From positions 13,854,927 to 13,918,926 of the forward strand of contig CM036767.1 of assembly GCA_020796225.1 (NCBI GenBank): a stretch of 64,000 nt of DNA, written 5' to 3'. The notes under the pieces are model-generated. The model did not search any database and had not been told where the DNA came from. It saw only the letters and a program-made list of their open reading frames with translations. Each line of letters begins with the position of its first letter. Position 1 is the first letter of the stretch. This DNA is from Arion vulgaris (Eukaryota > Mollusca > Gastropoda > Stylommatophora > Arionidae). Position numbers and translations under genes: made by a program. Below, one piece after another: positions 1-11,329 of this stretch.

Positions 1-61
1 CAAAAATTGGCAGTAATGAATTTCCAGCAAATTATGTTTCTTGCCCTGATCATATACTCAG

Positions 62-216
62 ACTTTACCCTAGTAAATAAAAAGTGTCACAGAAATTGGA
101 TGTGCTGGCCTACTTGTAGGAGCATGACTGGCACAACATACAATCGCTCTTAGGCTCAGATCACATACAGATCACACAGAATGGTTAACAAGTGGTCGAT
201 ATGAAGCGTTCAGAAC
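62..216 (+). repeat. SINE-B, 5' truncated
   Basis: The 3' body of SINE-B: ACCCTAGTAAATAAAAAG, then TGGCCTACTTGTAGG and AGTGGTCGATATG, the landmarks of the full copies. Confidence 0.75.
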
Positions 217-386
217 AAGTCAGTTGCCATATTAGGTGTCATGAGTGCACTTAAATTCGTAGCGGACAAACGAAAATAAAATAAATAAATAAATCACTAT
301 AGGAAAGAGGAGGTCATAATTTTTTTAACATGTAATGAGAAATGAACAAATGCTTCTGTTCTGCATCAGCTTGATATTAAAGAGAG

Positions 387-650
387 TTGACTATTAAAGA
401 GCATAAAAAAAGGAAAATTAAATATTTCGAACACATGAAACGACATGAGTGCCTGGAGAAAATAATTTTGGAGGAAATGGTGCCTGGAAAAAGAATGAGA
501 GGAAGACCTAGAAGACGATGGGTGCAAGATGTCATTGACGATCTGAGAATGCCTTCTGCTGACGTCGGCCAACTTGCACAGAACAGAGAGTTTTTCAGGA
601 CTGCTGTCATTGGAGTCAAGTTCCGGAAGGGACAAGCTACTTGATGATGA
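387..650 (+). mobile_element. LINE-4 3' end (RTE-like)
   Basis: Encodes [20 protein letters not shown], then RGRPRRRW and FRTAVIGVKFRKGQAT before a TGATGATGA tail. This is the C terminus typical of RTE-like endonuclease/reverse-transcriptase proteins; only the end remains. Confidence 0.7.
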
Positions 651-654
651 TGAA

Positions 655-870
655 TGAGAAAAGGAAAATTTAAGCACATTGTGACAACCGGTAAATTTAA
701 TGGGAGACTAGACAGAGGAAGACAGAGAGAGAGAGTTCTGGAAATCCTGGCTTCATGGCGTAGAAGAGTGTGAATATTCGAACAGTCATCACCAAGTACA
801 GACATTTAATGGAGATCCAAGATCATCTGCGTCAGCCATTATGACACAGGATGATGATGACTGCCATACT
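655..870 (+). mobile_element. LINE-7 3' end
   Basis: Similar to 22535-22745: a GRQR-like basic stretch, ILASWRRR, then WRS and a TGATGATGATGA tail. A degraded non-LTR element end with stops. Confidence 0.5.
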
Positions 871-924
871 GACTAATAAATATTCTTACTTTTTTCCTTC
901 TTCTTCTTTTGTTGTCACACTAAT

Positions 925-1610
925 GAAGATAATGCAAGGGATGATGATGTTGTTGTATATACCGATGGGTCGGTTCAACGTGGTGAGAAGTCCGGCTGGG
1001 GTTTCTTGGCTAATGCACATGGTAGGGTTGTTGCAGAGCGAAGTGGGGCATACAGGACAACTACTTCTAGTATAAGGATGGAGGTTGAGGCCGCTACTGC
1101 TGCCCTCCATTGGATCTCTGGGACTTTATTTACTGGGGCAGTTGTTGTATCTGACTCTCAGTCGATGCTTCACAAGATCCAGAAGGGCAGGTTTCGGTAT
1201 GAGTGGATGTCGTCTATATAAGTTTCTAACCTCCAGCGGCTTACGTGGATATACTGTCCTGGGCATGCGGGTGTTTACGGTAATGAGAGAGCGGACAGGC
1301 TTGCATCAACAGCATTGATTGTTGGGGAGTTGAAGATGGATAAGGAGATATTCTTCGGTCTCTTGCGACTGTCTGTTGGATGAGGACACTAAAATCGATG
1401 TTGAATCAATCAAGCGATTTAGGCAGTTTGGAGTTACCCGTTGTTCAAGTCGAACTGGATGCCTGAGAGGCAGAGTGAGAGGTGTGTTTAATCAGCAAAC
1501 CACAGGCACCATCAGTATGCATACTCTTCGATATCTGTTGGGGAGACTGAGCACCTATGGTTCTGCCCGGAGTGCAATGACGTCAGTTTAGTAACCAATA
1601 ACCAATTGTC
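925..1610 (+). mobile_element. LINE-1 3' fragment with RNase H
   Basis: Nearly identical to the 3' part of the long copy at 32431-35707 (35030-35700). It reads VVYTDGSVQRGEKSGWGF, then the ATTSSIRMEVEA region, VSDSQSMLHKIQKGRF and NERADR, with a stop and frameshifts (for example at 1219). 5' truncated. Confidence 0.85.
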
Positions 1611-1684
1611 GTCACACTGCTACCGGATTGTTGCCCAGTGTCGTGGTTTTATGTTTTTGTCTTGCGCTGTTCTGGTGTCTTGGG

Positions 1685-4100
1685 CAGTGTTGCCAATTTA
1701 GCACTTTTAGTGCTAGATCTGGCACTATTTTTTGTGATCTAGCACTACAAATTTAGATCTAGCACCTAGCACCAAATCTAGCACTGAAAAAAATTAGTTA
1801 GCACTTTTAGCACTTCTTTTAGTTTGGTATATGAATCAGAAAATCTAGACAAAAAAAAGACGAACAAGCACAGAAAATTTATTACGAGATCCGGGTAATG
1901 AATTTCTCAGTGTGAGAACAACTCTCTGAGAGGTCCGCTTCGTTTGACTTAGAGTATAGCTGTAACCTACCAAGCAAATGGTGTACCTTGTTCAATCTTG
2001 TTGACTTGCCACCAGCTTCTGTATTTGCTCTCAGTTCATCAGTGACTGTTCTTAAGTGCTATAATCATTTCCAAACCAACGGAGGACTGTTCAAATCATA
2101 AAGAGAATTCCTCATTCAGCAATGAGTAAAGCAAAACCAACGTATTCGCAAAAATTTCGAAAGGAATGGTTAAAAGATCCTGCTTTTGCAAAGTGGCTAC
2201 TTGAAGTACCAACTGATTCATCTAAAGCTCATTGCAAGTATTGTAGACATGACATTTTAGCTAAGTATTTTCTTTTAGCAAGACATTGTGAAACAAAGAA
2301 ACATAAACTTGCTAGTCCATGTCAAAGTGCTTCTCTTACAAGTTTCGTTGCGAAGAAAGATGATAAGATATCTACACTTGAGGCCAATTTAGCAATGTTT
2401 ATTTGCTGTCATTCATCATTCAATTCTTGTGATCACTTGATAGACTTGTGCAAAAATACCATATCGGACAGTGAAATGGTAAATAAAGTTAGGATGCATC
2501 GTACAAAGTGTGTAAATATTGTAAAGAATATCATTGCTCCTTACTTCAAGAAAGATTTGACTACTGATCTTGGGCAAGGAAAATTCTTTTTATTACTGGA
2601 TGAATCAACTGACATCACTGTAAACAAGTTATTGGGTATTGTTGTAATTTATTACAGTGAAACTCACAAGAAAGTAATTCATACATATCTTAATATGGTG
2701 TTACTAGACAAATGTAATGCAGATGCCATTGTAAATGCAGTCAAGAATGAATTCGATGAAAAGAAATTAAACATGAAAAATCTTCTGGCTATTGGCACTG
2801 ACAACGCCAGTGTCATGGTGGGGACAAATAACGGTGTTTTCAAGAAGTTGAAGGAAAGAATTCCTGGATTAATCTTATTTAAATGTGTATGCCACTCCAT
2901 ACAATTATCAGTGTCCCATGCTTGTGCTGCATCATTGCCAATAAACTTAGAGTTTTAAGTAAGTGAGACTTATAAATGGTTTTCTAAGAGTTCACTGAGA
3001 CAAATTTCTTACAGTCAACTTTACCAGAGCATTAATGATAAGGAACCACTGAAGATCTTAAATTCTTGTGCAACCAGGTGGTTAGCAATTGAACCAGCAA
3101 TCAGCAGAATTTTAAGCCAATGGAATGAATTGCAGACTCATTTTCAATTAGCAAGTTCTAATGAAAAAATGTTACATCGCCACTTTACTGTATGAAATGT
3201 ATTGTGACCCTCAGAATGAGTTATTTATATTATTTTTGCATCCAATTCTAAAACATGTTCAAGAAGTGAACAAACTTTTTGAATCAAATGCTGATAAAAC
3301 AAAATTGTTTTCTGATCTATCTCTTCTTATTACATCTATTGCTAACATGTTAGTACTGCCAACAAGCAACATTGATCCTCTTGATCCTAACACTAACATT
3401 GAAGAATTTCTGGATCCAAATCCACAGCTGGGTTCTAGATTTGAGAAAAGACTTGGGGAATTGATAATTAGCCAACAAATTCAATCTTCTCAAGTAACTC
3501 ACATCCGCAAAAGGGCACAAAACTTTTTGATTAGCCTGTACAAAGAGCTGCATAATCGTCTGCCAGAAAACATTGATATTTTGAAGAATATAAGCTTATT
3601 CTCAGTACAAAATACATTGACACATTTTAAGAAAAATATTATTCCCCTTCTGGAATAATTTCACTTAAATGAAGAAATGAAATCATCAATTGAGATTCAG
3701 TACAACATCATACATTTAGTTACATGGACTGATATTGCAACCACTGAGACATTTTGGTCTGAAGTTTTCAATTATACAGATTCTTCGGGAGGTAACCCTT
3801 TCAAAGACGTTGCAACTTTTGCCCTAAATTTATTAATTTTACCAAATTCTAATGCTGAAGTGGAACGGTTATTCAGCAGCATGAATGTCGTGAAAAATAA
3901 AATGAAAAACAAAATGCAGCTGCCCATGCTTTCAGCAATTCTTGCATTAAAATATGGATTAAAGAGGCATAATAAATGCTGCAAAAACTTTAAATTACCT
4001 AAAGATGTCACCGCAAAATTAGAACAATGGACTCATATGACCCAACAAAAACTTCAGAAGATGTGCAGTCTGAGTCTTATGGGTGATTTTATTTTGCTCT
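1685..4100 (+). mobile_element. hAT transposon, decayed
   Basis: The left end is CAGTGTTGCCA, a hAT-type terminus, followed by a dense run of AGCAC motifs in both orientations. The right terminus was not found; a piggyBac-like MITE abuts the coding end. Confidence 0.75.
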
Positions 4101-4147
4101 TTAACTCTTTCCACGCCCATTTATTTTCTCAATTTTTAAGCAGTTAA
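2122..4147 (+). pseudogene. hAT transposase pseudogene
   Basis: Residues 1-278 (2122-2958) hold a BED-like zinc finger (CKYC then H-x5-H) and the first half of an RNase H-fold hAT transposase (LLLDESTDITVNK, AIGTDNASVMVG, CVCHSIQLSVSHAC). An in-frame TAA stands at 2956-2958, a frameshift occurs near 3170 and a second TAA at 3656-3658. The C-terminal hAT dimerisation region survives at 3790-4000 (LILPNSNAEVERLFSSMN). It cannot make an active transposase as read. Confidence 0.85.
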
Positions 4148-4419
4148 TTCAAGGAAGTAAAAAAAAAAATTTTTTTAAATTACGATCCCAACTACTCGTC
4201 AATAAATAAACATATATATATTATTATATACTAAATTAAAGAAAACTGGACAACCAAATAGAATAGCAAGGTTGAAAAGTAGTATAAGTAAAACAGTAGA
4301 AGTAAAACTAGAAAGACTTCTTATAAGGGAAGCAACTCTATGGCGCAGTGTGCGGCTTAAAGCGTGCAACGGATTTCCGCCGTGGCGCAGTGTGCGGCTT
4401 AAAGCGTGGAAAGAGTTAA
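4101..4419 (+). mobile_element. piggyBac-like MITE
   Basis: Perfect inverted ends TTAACTCTTTCCACGC (4101-4116) and its complement (4404-4419), each bounded by TTAA, the piggyBac target. It is 319 bp without coding capacity. A related copy lies at 7050-7628. Confidence 0.75.
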
Positions 4420-4540
4420 CAGAATTCTGATATGCCATCTAACCATCTTTTACATGGTCTTCTCATTGTGAAGTTTGAATGCATTCTTATTAATACATAA
4501 ATGCATTCTTGTAAATACAGTTTTATTTAATTAATTGCAG

Positions 4541-4733
4541 AAAAATGATAAGGAAAAGGATTATCTTCGCATGTCCCATGCTCACTCTTCCCAGCAAGAG
4601 TTACTCAAGAGGTTACAGGACAAAGTTCAAAAGGTCAGAAAGCTTGAAGAGACTTGCAAAAAACAAGAAAAAGTTATCGAAAAATTGGAAGCAGTGTTAT
4701 ACAAAATCAAGGATAAATCTGTGGGTCAGAAAG
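4541..4733 (+). CDS. CCDC33: CCDC33-like exon a
   Basis: The acceptor is ttaattgcag and the donor is gtatgt. The exon opens in phase 0 and ends in phase 1. It encodes 64 residues of heptad-rich coiled coil, including QEKVIEKLEAVL. Confidence 0.8.
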
Positions 4734-7700
4734 GTATGTTTGTATTGTTGTGTTTTCTGATACACTGTTTTTGTGTGTGTTTTCTGACAGCTCTGTCCTG
4801 GGCAGAACATTCAATTAATTTCATTTATAAAATTGATTCAAATTTTTCTTATCGCTCTCAGTAATGTTGAAGAGAGCCATTGTGGTTGGAAAAATCCCAC
4901 TCCAACTAGAGAGTTTGATCCTGGGACCATGCGCTTATAGAGCAAGCATGCTAACCACTATGCTATTGTAGCTCTCAAGTAAACATGTACATATTACTAA
5001 TTTATATCACTAGCCATAGAAAAATTCTTAGAAAAAATTATGCTGATAAATATTATAATTTTTGTTTTGTAGGAGCTGGAAATGCTATGTCTGAAGCAAA
5101 TGAAGTTCTGGCAGAAGAAAACAAGCGCCTCAGAGAACAGATGGATGATATGAAGGTATGTATAACAAGTTTGATAGACCATTACTACTACTAAACAATT
5201 TACTCCCAAGTGAGCATACAGCTACAACTGTTACTTTCCATCGAATTATATTCATCGAGCCGTTTTCTTCAGCTTATCCTATGAGGCCCAAACCTCTTCA
5301 CCTTCTCTTCTACTGATTGCGACCGGGTATTCTTCTCGCTTATCTCATCCACTGTTTTCTCTTTCACTGTGGGTTCCAGTCAAGTGCTTGGATATAATGT
5401 GCACTTGTTTCTTTAGAGTGTGTCCAATTCGCTGCCACTTTCTCTCATTTTAACCTCGGGCAGTATTGATTTTTGCCTTGTTATCTTCCAATAGTCTTTA
5501 TTTGGTTGATGGACAGGTATTAAGGGTTTCACCTAGCTGAGTCTACCATGCTTAAAACATGGCAAAAGCTGCTCGTCAGTAGCGATCGCAATTCTGATCT
5601 GTCACCATCGTACTTCTGCATTGCTTAACTACAACATAAAACATTTCTGTGAATAACACACTATATCTTGGGTCTTGGAAAAGTAGTAATCCAGGCTATG
5701 GAAGCAAAATGAAATGATCAAAATTTATTGCTGGCGCCCGCCCGAGTGGTTACCGGGGCCCAAATTTGGGGTGTAAAGAATAGAACCACTGTTACCTGCC
5801 ACGCATGTCGTAAGAGGCGACTAAGGAGGTTTGACTGAAATCGGATGCACATTTCCTAAACATGTAAAAGTCAATGTGTTTAGGGGCCTACCAAACCAAT
5901 GTGCAACGTATACACGTTCTTGGCAACGATCAAACATATCACAAAGAGTGATTAAAATTGGTCGTAAAGAACGAACGCAAAGAAGAAGAAGGAGATATTG
6001 CTGGTGCTAACCGATACATTCACTCAACACCATTTCTAAACCCAACATTTAATTAATTTAAAAATATAATTTGATGTTTTAAAACTGTTGTGATCAAGAT
6101 TCATTTAATTTGATGATACTTGGTTTTGTAGGATCAACTTCTCCGTGCAGGCATGGCAGGAGGAGAGGACCTGGAAAAACTGGAGCTTTATCAAGCTCTT
6201 GAAAGAGCGGAAGGGAGAATTATGTCATTGGAAAAACAGGTACAATATTCTTCTTCTATTATGATCACCACTCATTTTAGACTGTGATTTTAAATTTTTG
6301 TCTGCCCGTCTGCCCAGCGTGTTCGTAGCGCGTTGGACTACGGGTGACTATCCCTCTGTGTGTACGGGTTCAATTCCGTGGGATGGCAGAAAAGCCACAG
6401 ATTCCCCAGATTTACGGTGTTTCGTGGCACCGAACCGAAGGGTTACGATGTCCATGGCACCGAGCGAAGAGCTGAAAAGCTCAAGTGCTTCTGGATCGGG
6501 AAAAAAAAAAAAATTTTGTGTCTGATATAAACTGCTTAGGGTGGGGGACTGCCTAGTGTAGTTGATAGTAGCTCGGCCTGCTAGCTGTGAGACGCCTCAT
6601 AGCTCGGGTTCGAACCTACTGTCCAGCATTTGTTCGAGTCCCCTGGTCTTACTCAGGACGATAACGTGAGTACCTCTGAAGTCGGAGAAAATCTGCCTGT
6701 ATGGCGAGGGAATACTAATTACAAGTACATTGAGCACACGGCTGCCAGTGTAAAGTAATTTACAATGTGCACGCTGCTGCCATTGTAAGAAATTAAAAAA
6801 ACAGATTTTCACGCAAAATCAGTTTCAGAGATGAAACTTCGTCTGAGTTGAAAGCGGACGAAAGGAAGGAAAAAAAAGAAAAAAAACTGCTTAGGATTTC
6901 ATCTCCACCACACAATTTCTCTTCAAAAATAGTGGGTGTAGGCAACAATTTTTTTCCCGGAGGTCCCATAATCAAGTTGAGCATGTAGAAGAACCCTTTG
7001 GCAATTAAAAATTAATAAGACTAGGCTGCAAAGCTGCTGTTAAAATTCATTAACTATTTCCACATTGAGTTATTTCCTCAGTTTTTAAACAGTTAATTCA
7101 AGGGAGGTAAAAATATATTTTTTCTTCTTCTTCTTCTTTGCGTTCGTTCTTTACGACCAATTTTAATCACTGTTTGTGATATGTCTGATCTTTGCCAAGA
7201 ACGTGTTTATATTGCACATTGGTTTGGTAGGCCCCTAAACGCATAGACTTCTACACGCTTAGGACACATGCATCCGATTTCAGCCAAACCTCCTTAGTCG
7301 CCTCTTACGACATGCATGGCAGGTAACAGTGGTTCTATTCTTTACACCCCAAATTTGGGCCCGGTAACCACTCGGGCGATATATTTTTAAAGAAACCTAA
7401 CTACTTGTCAATAAATAAACATATATATATTATTATATACTAAATTGAAGAAAACTGAACAATCTAATAGAATAACAAGGTTAAATAGTAGTAGAAGTAA
7501 AACAGTAGAAGTAAAACTAGAAAGACGTCTTATAAGGCAAGCAACACTATGGCGCATTGTGCGGCTAATAGTGTTAAACGGACTTCCACTGTGGCTTAGT
7601 GTGTGGCAAAAAGCGTGAAAAGAGTTAAAAGATTAATTTTAAAAAAGTTTCTACATTTTTCACCTTGTTCAAAATTGCCTCAGGGATCCTCACCGTTGCT

Positions 7701-10700
7701 ACAGAGTTTGGGCACTGTCGATGAGATCTTGTGTAAGAAAGAGATTGGATCACACATGGTTGTGCACCAAAGTGGGATAATGTGGGTCTTATCAACCATG
7801 ATTAATATGTGATTTGCTTTTAACTTTCTCCATGTCCTTTCTTTATATTTTATTGCTCATTTCTCAGTCATCAAATCTACCTGTGTGCTGCCAGTGGGGC
7901 TCGTAAGGGGAGCAAAGAATAGTAACACTGTGTCCTACAAGGCATGTAAGAAGCAACTGAGGTAGATGCCTAGGGAAACTACCCTAGTAAATAAAAAACG
8001 TAGCAGAAATGAGTTGTGCTGGCCTACTTGTAGGCGCATAACTGGAACAATGTACAATTGCTCTTAGGCTTGGATCACATACAAAAAGTGGTTTAACAAG
8101 TGGTCGATATGGAGCGTTCGAACAAAAAGAAGAAGTCATCAAATTACATCGATAATAGCTTCAGTAAACTGTATTATTTGCTTCAGATCATCCATAGAAT
8201 CACTCATTTTCAAAAGTAATGCCATTTTATTGGCCATTTTTTCTCTCTGTCTTCCACGTATAGCCAACATGTATGAAGGATGTGATCTGGAGCTTCTAAG
8301 CTCAATCCATAAATGCACAAATCTTTTGCATCAATTTTAAAGTTTATGTATATAGGACTTCTCAATCTGATATGTCCTGTTTGAAGTTTGTGCATAAGAT
8401 TTTGTTCTTTCTGTGACATTTGGTTATCTGGGTGTGAGGTTGGATCTGTAGTTATGTGCATCTACCTCCACTTTTACTTCTGCTTTAATCAATTATTGAT
8501 TCATTACATTAGTCTTTCTTTTTTATGTACGTGTACTGAAACTATTTTCAGCTACAAGAAAATGCTAGAAATTGGGGAAGAGAGAGAGCTGATATGAGTA
8601 TTCGAATGAACGAAGCAGAACATGGTTTTGGTCGCTCTGGTGGAATGATACTCCATGATTATCCAGTTTTGGTAAGTTATTTATACCAATCATCACCCAT
8701 TATTTTTGTATTGGAAAGTTTGTCAATTTCCATAGCATGTTTTATATTTTATTAAGTGGTAGTATTGCAGTTTACATATCTTGGTAGCGTATTGACACTA
8801 AATGGTGGCACAGAGGAAGATATAAAATCACATCTAAGTAAGGCCAGAACCGCTTTTGCCAGAATGAAACCAGTATGGAAGTCCAAAATCTACAATAGGA
8901 CCACAAAGCTTAAACTCTATAAAAGCATTGTTTTGCCAGTTTTGCTCTACGGATCGGAGTGTTGGAGGATGACCAAAGAAGATACTAACAGGCTGTCAGT
9001 TTTCCACCACTCTTTTCTTCGCAGAATCTTGGGAATCTTTTGGCCAGTAAAAATATCCAATAACCAACTACTCCAAGATACAAGACAAGAGGCAATGAAT
9101 GACATACTCAAAAGAGAAGATGGAAATGGCTCGGACATGTTATGAGAATGAGACAAGAAACGCCTGCAAGGGTAGCCCTCCCTTGGACACCAGAAGGAAA
9201 GAGAAAGAAAGGCAGACCACGAACAACATGGAGGCGCATGATGGAAGAGGAACTGGACACCGCATCTCTGACGTGGGGCTCTGCGCTGAAGGTTGCACCA
9301 GACAGGAGAGCATGGAAAGTCCTTTCTGAAGCCCCATGTGTCACTAGGCATGACGGGATTAAGTAAGTAAGTGGTAGTATTGTCACATAACTAAAAATTG
9401 AAGTAAAGAAACCTTTTTTGAGAAACCTCAATGTATATTGGAGAATACGGTGTTAGGCCCATACTTTTCAACTGTCGGCACACGATGGGTGATGTGGTCA
9501 ACATCATGCCGGCAGCCTTTACTTCCCAGTGCTTTTCCTGGTACCCAATTAAGGCTGAGTTGACCTGAGCGCAGTTCCTGTCGGAAAAATATTCCACGCC
9601 CACTGCGGAATTGAATCCTGACCATGGGACTAAGAAGCGAGTTCACTAATAACTACGCTACAGAGGCTTTCAGTGTTGTCCCATAGAGGATTAATAACGT
9701 AAATTAAGTAATAGTAGTACGGCTAAGTAAAATGTAGTAATAATGCTAAGTAAAGTGTAGTAGTACGGCTAAGTAAAGTGTAGTAGTACGGCTAAGTAAA
9801 GTGTAGTAGTATGGCTAAGTAAAGTGTAGTAGTATGGCTAAGTAAAATGTAGTAGTATGGCTAAGTAAAGTGTAGTAGTATGGCTAAGTAAATTGTAGCA
9901 GTAAGGCTAAGCAAAGGGTAAACTAGGTAATGGTAGTAAAACTAAGTTAAGTCTAGAAAAGGCTATACTTGTCTTTGTTCCGGGCACATGGGTGTCGTTG
10001 GCAATGAGAGAGCAGACAGGCTGGCTGGCTCTGCCGCTATATCAGACGGCCAGCCAATGGACAGAGCTGACATCGTGAACGCCCTCATAGAGCGTGGCCG
10101 CAGAGAAGACCTTCATCTAAACCAATCCACGTCAACTACTAGATTGCGAGAACTGGGTTTGAAGATTGGTGTGGCAAGAAAAGAACGTACAACAGGTATA
10201 CGAGTCAGTTCATCAATCAAAATAGAACTGGTACGGTCAGTCGCTGGACGCTGTTGGAGATATTGCGAAGGAGATCGGAGCACCTATGGACATGTCCGAG
10301 TGCAATGAAGATATTCCAAACTGAAACTGAAGGCTATCTAAGTAAAGTTTAAAGTACTAAATATTAGTTAGGATTTACATCTGCAGTCGGAGAAGGAAGC
10401 CTGTATAGGGGTATACACTGATACTAAGGAAAGCAGGCCTTCAAGCACAAATCAGTCAGAAGCGCCACACAAGGTGCTCTGACTACACCTAAATTCATAG
10501 CATGCGAACGCAAGAAGAAGAAGAAGAAGATTAGTTTGGATATCCAAGTCTAGTGTCAATTAGTGAATGGTAGTAAGACTATCTAGTAGAGAGCTGGAGG
10601 CTGATATTAAAAGGATATGTAAAACATGGAAAGAATTGGAAGGGATGGCAGGAGAAGGAAGAGCTGGAAGAAGTTTGTTGAAGACCTGTGCTCCGTTGGG

Positions 10701-11324
10701 AGTTGAAAGGTAAAGAAGAGTAAGACTATCTAAGTAAAGTGTAAAGGCACTAGTAAACTATGGGAAAACCATATACTCAAGAATAACAACAAAATTATCT
10801 TCAAGACAAGAAGAGATCTGAAATTGTTACCTATGTCCATATCCAATCACTGGCATTTTTATCTATGTCCACATCAAATCACTGGCATTTTTATCTATGT
10901 CTACGCCGAAGTGGTTACCGGGGGCCAAATTTGGGGTGTGAAGAATAGAACCACTGTTACCTGCCACGCATGTCGTAGAGGCGACTAAGGAGGTTTGGCT
11001 GAAATCAGATGCACATGTCCTAAGCGTGTAGACGTCTATGCGTTTAGGGGCCTACCAAACCAATATGCAACGTATACACGTTCATGGCAAAGATCAAACA
11101 TATCACAAAGAGTGGTTAAAATTGGTCGTAAAAAACGAACGCAAAGAAGAAGATCTATGTCCACATCCAATCAATCAATATTTTGCTACTGATCTGTCTA
11201 TCTTATGTTCTAAACTGTTCAAGACTTCTAATTATCATCCTCATGATATGCTCCATTACTTTTACAGGACACCTACAATAAACCCTTCAGTGTGCCATCC
11301 AGGTTAGATCCATTGTTACGGTGA
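4541..11324 (+). CDS. CCDC33: CCDC33-like coiled-coil protein, 3' part (5 exons)
   Basis: Five exons, 4541-4733, 5073-5155, 6132-6239, 8552-8671 and 11268-11324, splice in frame with GT-AG borders and encode the last 186 residues. The product is mostly coiled coil. I recognise the C-terminal region of CCDC33 from KNDKEK near the start, KLEETCKKQEKVIEKLE in the first exon, LAEENKRLRE in the second, RIMSLEKQLQENARNWGRE across exons 3 and 4, and a terminal PSRLDPLL motif. CCDC33 is a metazoan coiled-coil/C2 protein linked to testis and cilia; its molecular role is poorly defined and nothing here adds to it. No start codon is claimed: exon 1 opens in phase 0 after an acceptor, so earlier exons lie left of the window. 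The introns hold SINEs and an RTE-like LINE, all outside the exons. The match was made by eye from memory of the family. Confidence 0.8.
4860..4978 (-). repeat. tRNA-like SINE
   Basis: On the - strand, TAGCATAGTGGTTAGCATG resembles an A box and AGGATCAAACTC a B box. It lies in a CCDC33 intron; a tRNA-derived SINE is more likely than a tRNA gene because no cloverleaf closes. Confidence 0.5.
5073..5155 (+). CDS. CCDC33: CCDC33-like exon b
   Basis: The acceptor is tgttttgtag and the donor is gtatgt. Two bases complete the split Gly codon, then 27 codons follow, including SEANEVLAEENKRLRE. Confidence 0.8.
5235..5560 (-). mobile_element. LINE-3 (RTE-like) 3' relic
   Basis: The - strand reads KWQRIGHTLKKQ then a basic region and AISRREGEEVWA, the degenerate C terminus of an RTE-like reverse transcriptase (compare WRWIGHTLRK in the family). 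Confidence 0.45.
5737..5991 (+). repeat. SINE-A, full length
   Basis: Head CCCGAGTGGTTACCGGGGCC, core GCATGTCGTAAGAGGCGACT, then the TGCAACGTATACACGTTC body and a GAA-rich tail. The flanks share an imperfect target-site duplication (TATTGCTGGYGC). Confidence 0.85.
6132..6239 (+). CDS. CCDC33: CCDC33-like exon c
   Basis: The acceptor is ggttttgtag and the donor is gtacaa. It is a phase 0-0 exon of 36 codons, with DLEKLELYQALERAEGRI leading into the second coiled coil. Confidence 0.8.
6299..6512 (+). repeat. SINE-D (tRNA-derived)
   Basis: A box GTAGCGCGTTGGACTACGG and B box GGTTCAATTCC, then a body ending GCTTCTGGATCGGG and poly(A). Imperfect duplication near AATTTT-TGTCTG. Confidence 0.8.
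6548..6888 (+). repeat. SINE-C (tRNA-derived)
   Basis: A box TAGCTCGGCCTG, B box GGTTCGAACCT, then a body ending TTGAAAGCGGACG and an A-rich tail. Flanked by the duplication ACTGCTTAGG. Confidence 0.85.
7050..7628 (+). mobile_element. piggyBac-like MITE with nested SINE-A
   Basis: Starts TTAACTATTTCCAC and ends GTGAAAAGAGTTAA. It is alignable to 4101-4419 on both sides of a SINE-A inserted at 7118-7378. Confidence 0.7.
7118..7378 (-). repeat. SINE-A in a MITE
   Basis: A full SINE-A in reverse orientation (CTT-rich start, end ACCACTCGGGCG), inserted in the piggyBac-like MITE with an ATATATTTTT duplication. Confidence 0.8.
7655..7770 (+). repeat. SINE-F-like fragment
   Basis: Shares the module GATCCTCACCGTTGCTACAG and TCTTGTGTAAGAAAGAGAT with 61795-61910 (reverse) and, more weakly, with SINE-F copies. 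Confidence 0.45.
7877..8133 (+). repeat. SINE-B, full length
   Basis: Head CCTGTGTGCTGCCAGTGG, core, CCCTAGTAAATAAAAAA and GTGGTCGATATGGAGCG. Flanked by GTCATCAAAT on both sides. Confidence 0.8.
8552..8671 (+). CDS. CCDC33: CCDC33-like exon d
   Basis: The acceptor is actattttcag and the donor is gtaagt. It is a phase 0-0 exon of 40 codons. The NWGRERADMSIRMNEAEHGF stretch is the most recognisable CCDC33 signature in the window. Confidence 0.8.
8756..9373 (+). mobile_element. LINE-3 (RTE-like) 3' end
   Basis: Encodes the reverse-transcriptase C terminus: FTYLGSVLTLNGGTEEDI, LLYGSECWR, RRILGIFWP, then after a frameshift MRMRQETPARVALPW and KKGRPRTTWRR. A TAAGTAAGTAAG tail closes it. It sits in the last CCDC33 intron, in sense. 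Confidence 0.8.
9400..9671 (-). repeat. SINE-E (tRNA-derived)
   Basis: On the - strand the A box TGTAGCGTAGTTATTAGTG and a B-box-like GGATTCAATTCC open the element. Its long body matches the copies at 40109 and 60812. Confidence 0.7.
9716..9935. repeat. 23-bp tandem repeat
   Basis: About nine units of GGCTAAGTAAAGTGTAGTAG plus TAY, with few changes. Similar words continue more loosely to about 10000. Confidence 0.85.
9965..10330 (+). mobile_element. LINE-1-related RNase H tail
   Basis: Encodes HMGVVGNERADRLAGSAA and MDRADIVNALIERG, the end of an RNase H domain and the region after it. It is closer to 40500-41236 than to 32431-35707. Confidence 0.7.
10380..10535 (+). repeat. SINE 3' module
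   Basis: GCAGTCGGAGAAGGAAGCC, AATCAGTCAGAAG and CATAGCATGCGAACGC before a GAA tail match the 3' part of SINE-F at 51940-52090. No promoter head is present. Confidence 0.5.
10904..11150 (+). repeat. SINE-A
   Basis: A full copy in the last CCDC33 intron with the duplication ATCTATGTCYAC. Confidence 0.85.
11268..11324 (+). CDS. CCDC33: CCDC33-like terminal exon
   Basis: The acceptor is acttttacag. In phase 0 it encodes 18 residues ending PSRLDPLLR and then TGA at 11322-11324. The exon is tiny, but its phase fits exon d and the PS-L-PLL ending matches the CCDC33 C terminus. An internal GT (11303) could act as a donor, so a longer isoform is possible. A candidate AATAAA lies at 12436-12441, which would give a 3' UTR of about 1.1 kb. 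Confidence 0.65.
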   Translation, partial: DTYNKPFSVPSRLDPLLR

Positions 11325-11329
11325 TGATT

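Noticed and set aside
2956..3170. The stop and frameshift of the hAT transposase as introns
   Set aside because: Reading continues in the same frame right after the TAA and no splice sites are placed to remove it; decay is simpler.
6298..6525. tRNA-like promoter boxes in many repeats as tRNA genes
   Set aside because: A and B boxes are present, but no cloverleaf closes and the sequences continue into SINE bodies with target-site duplications.
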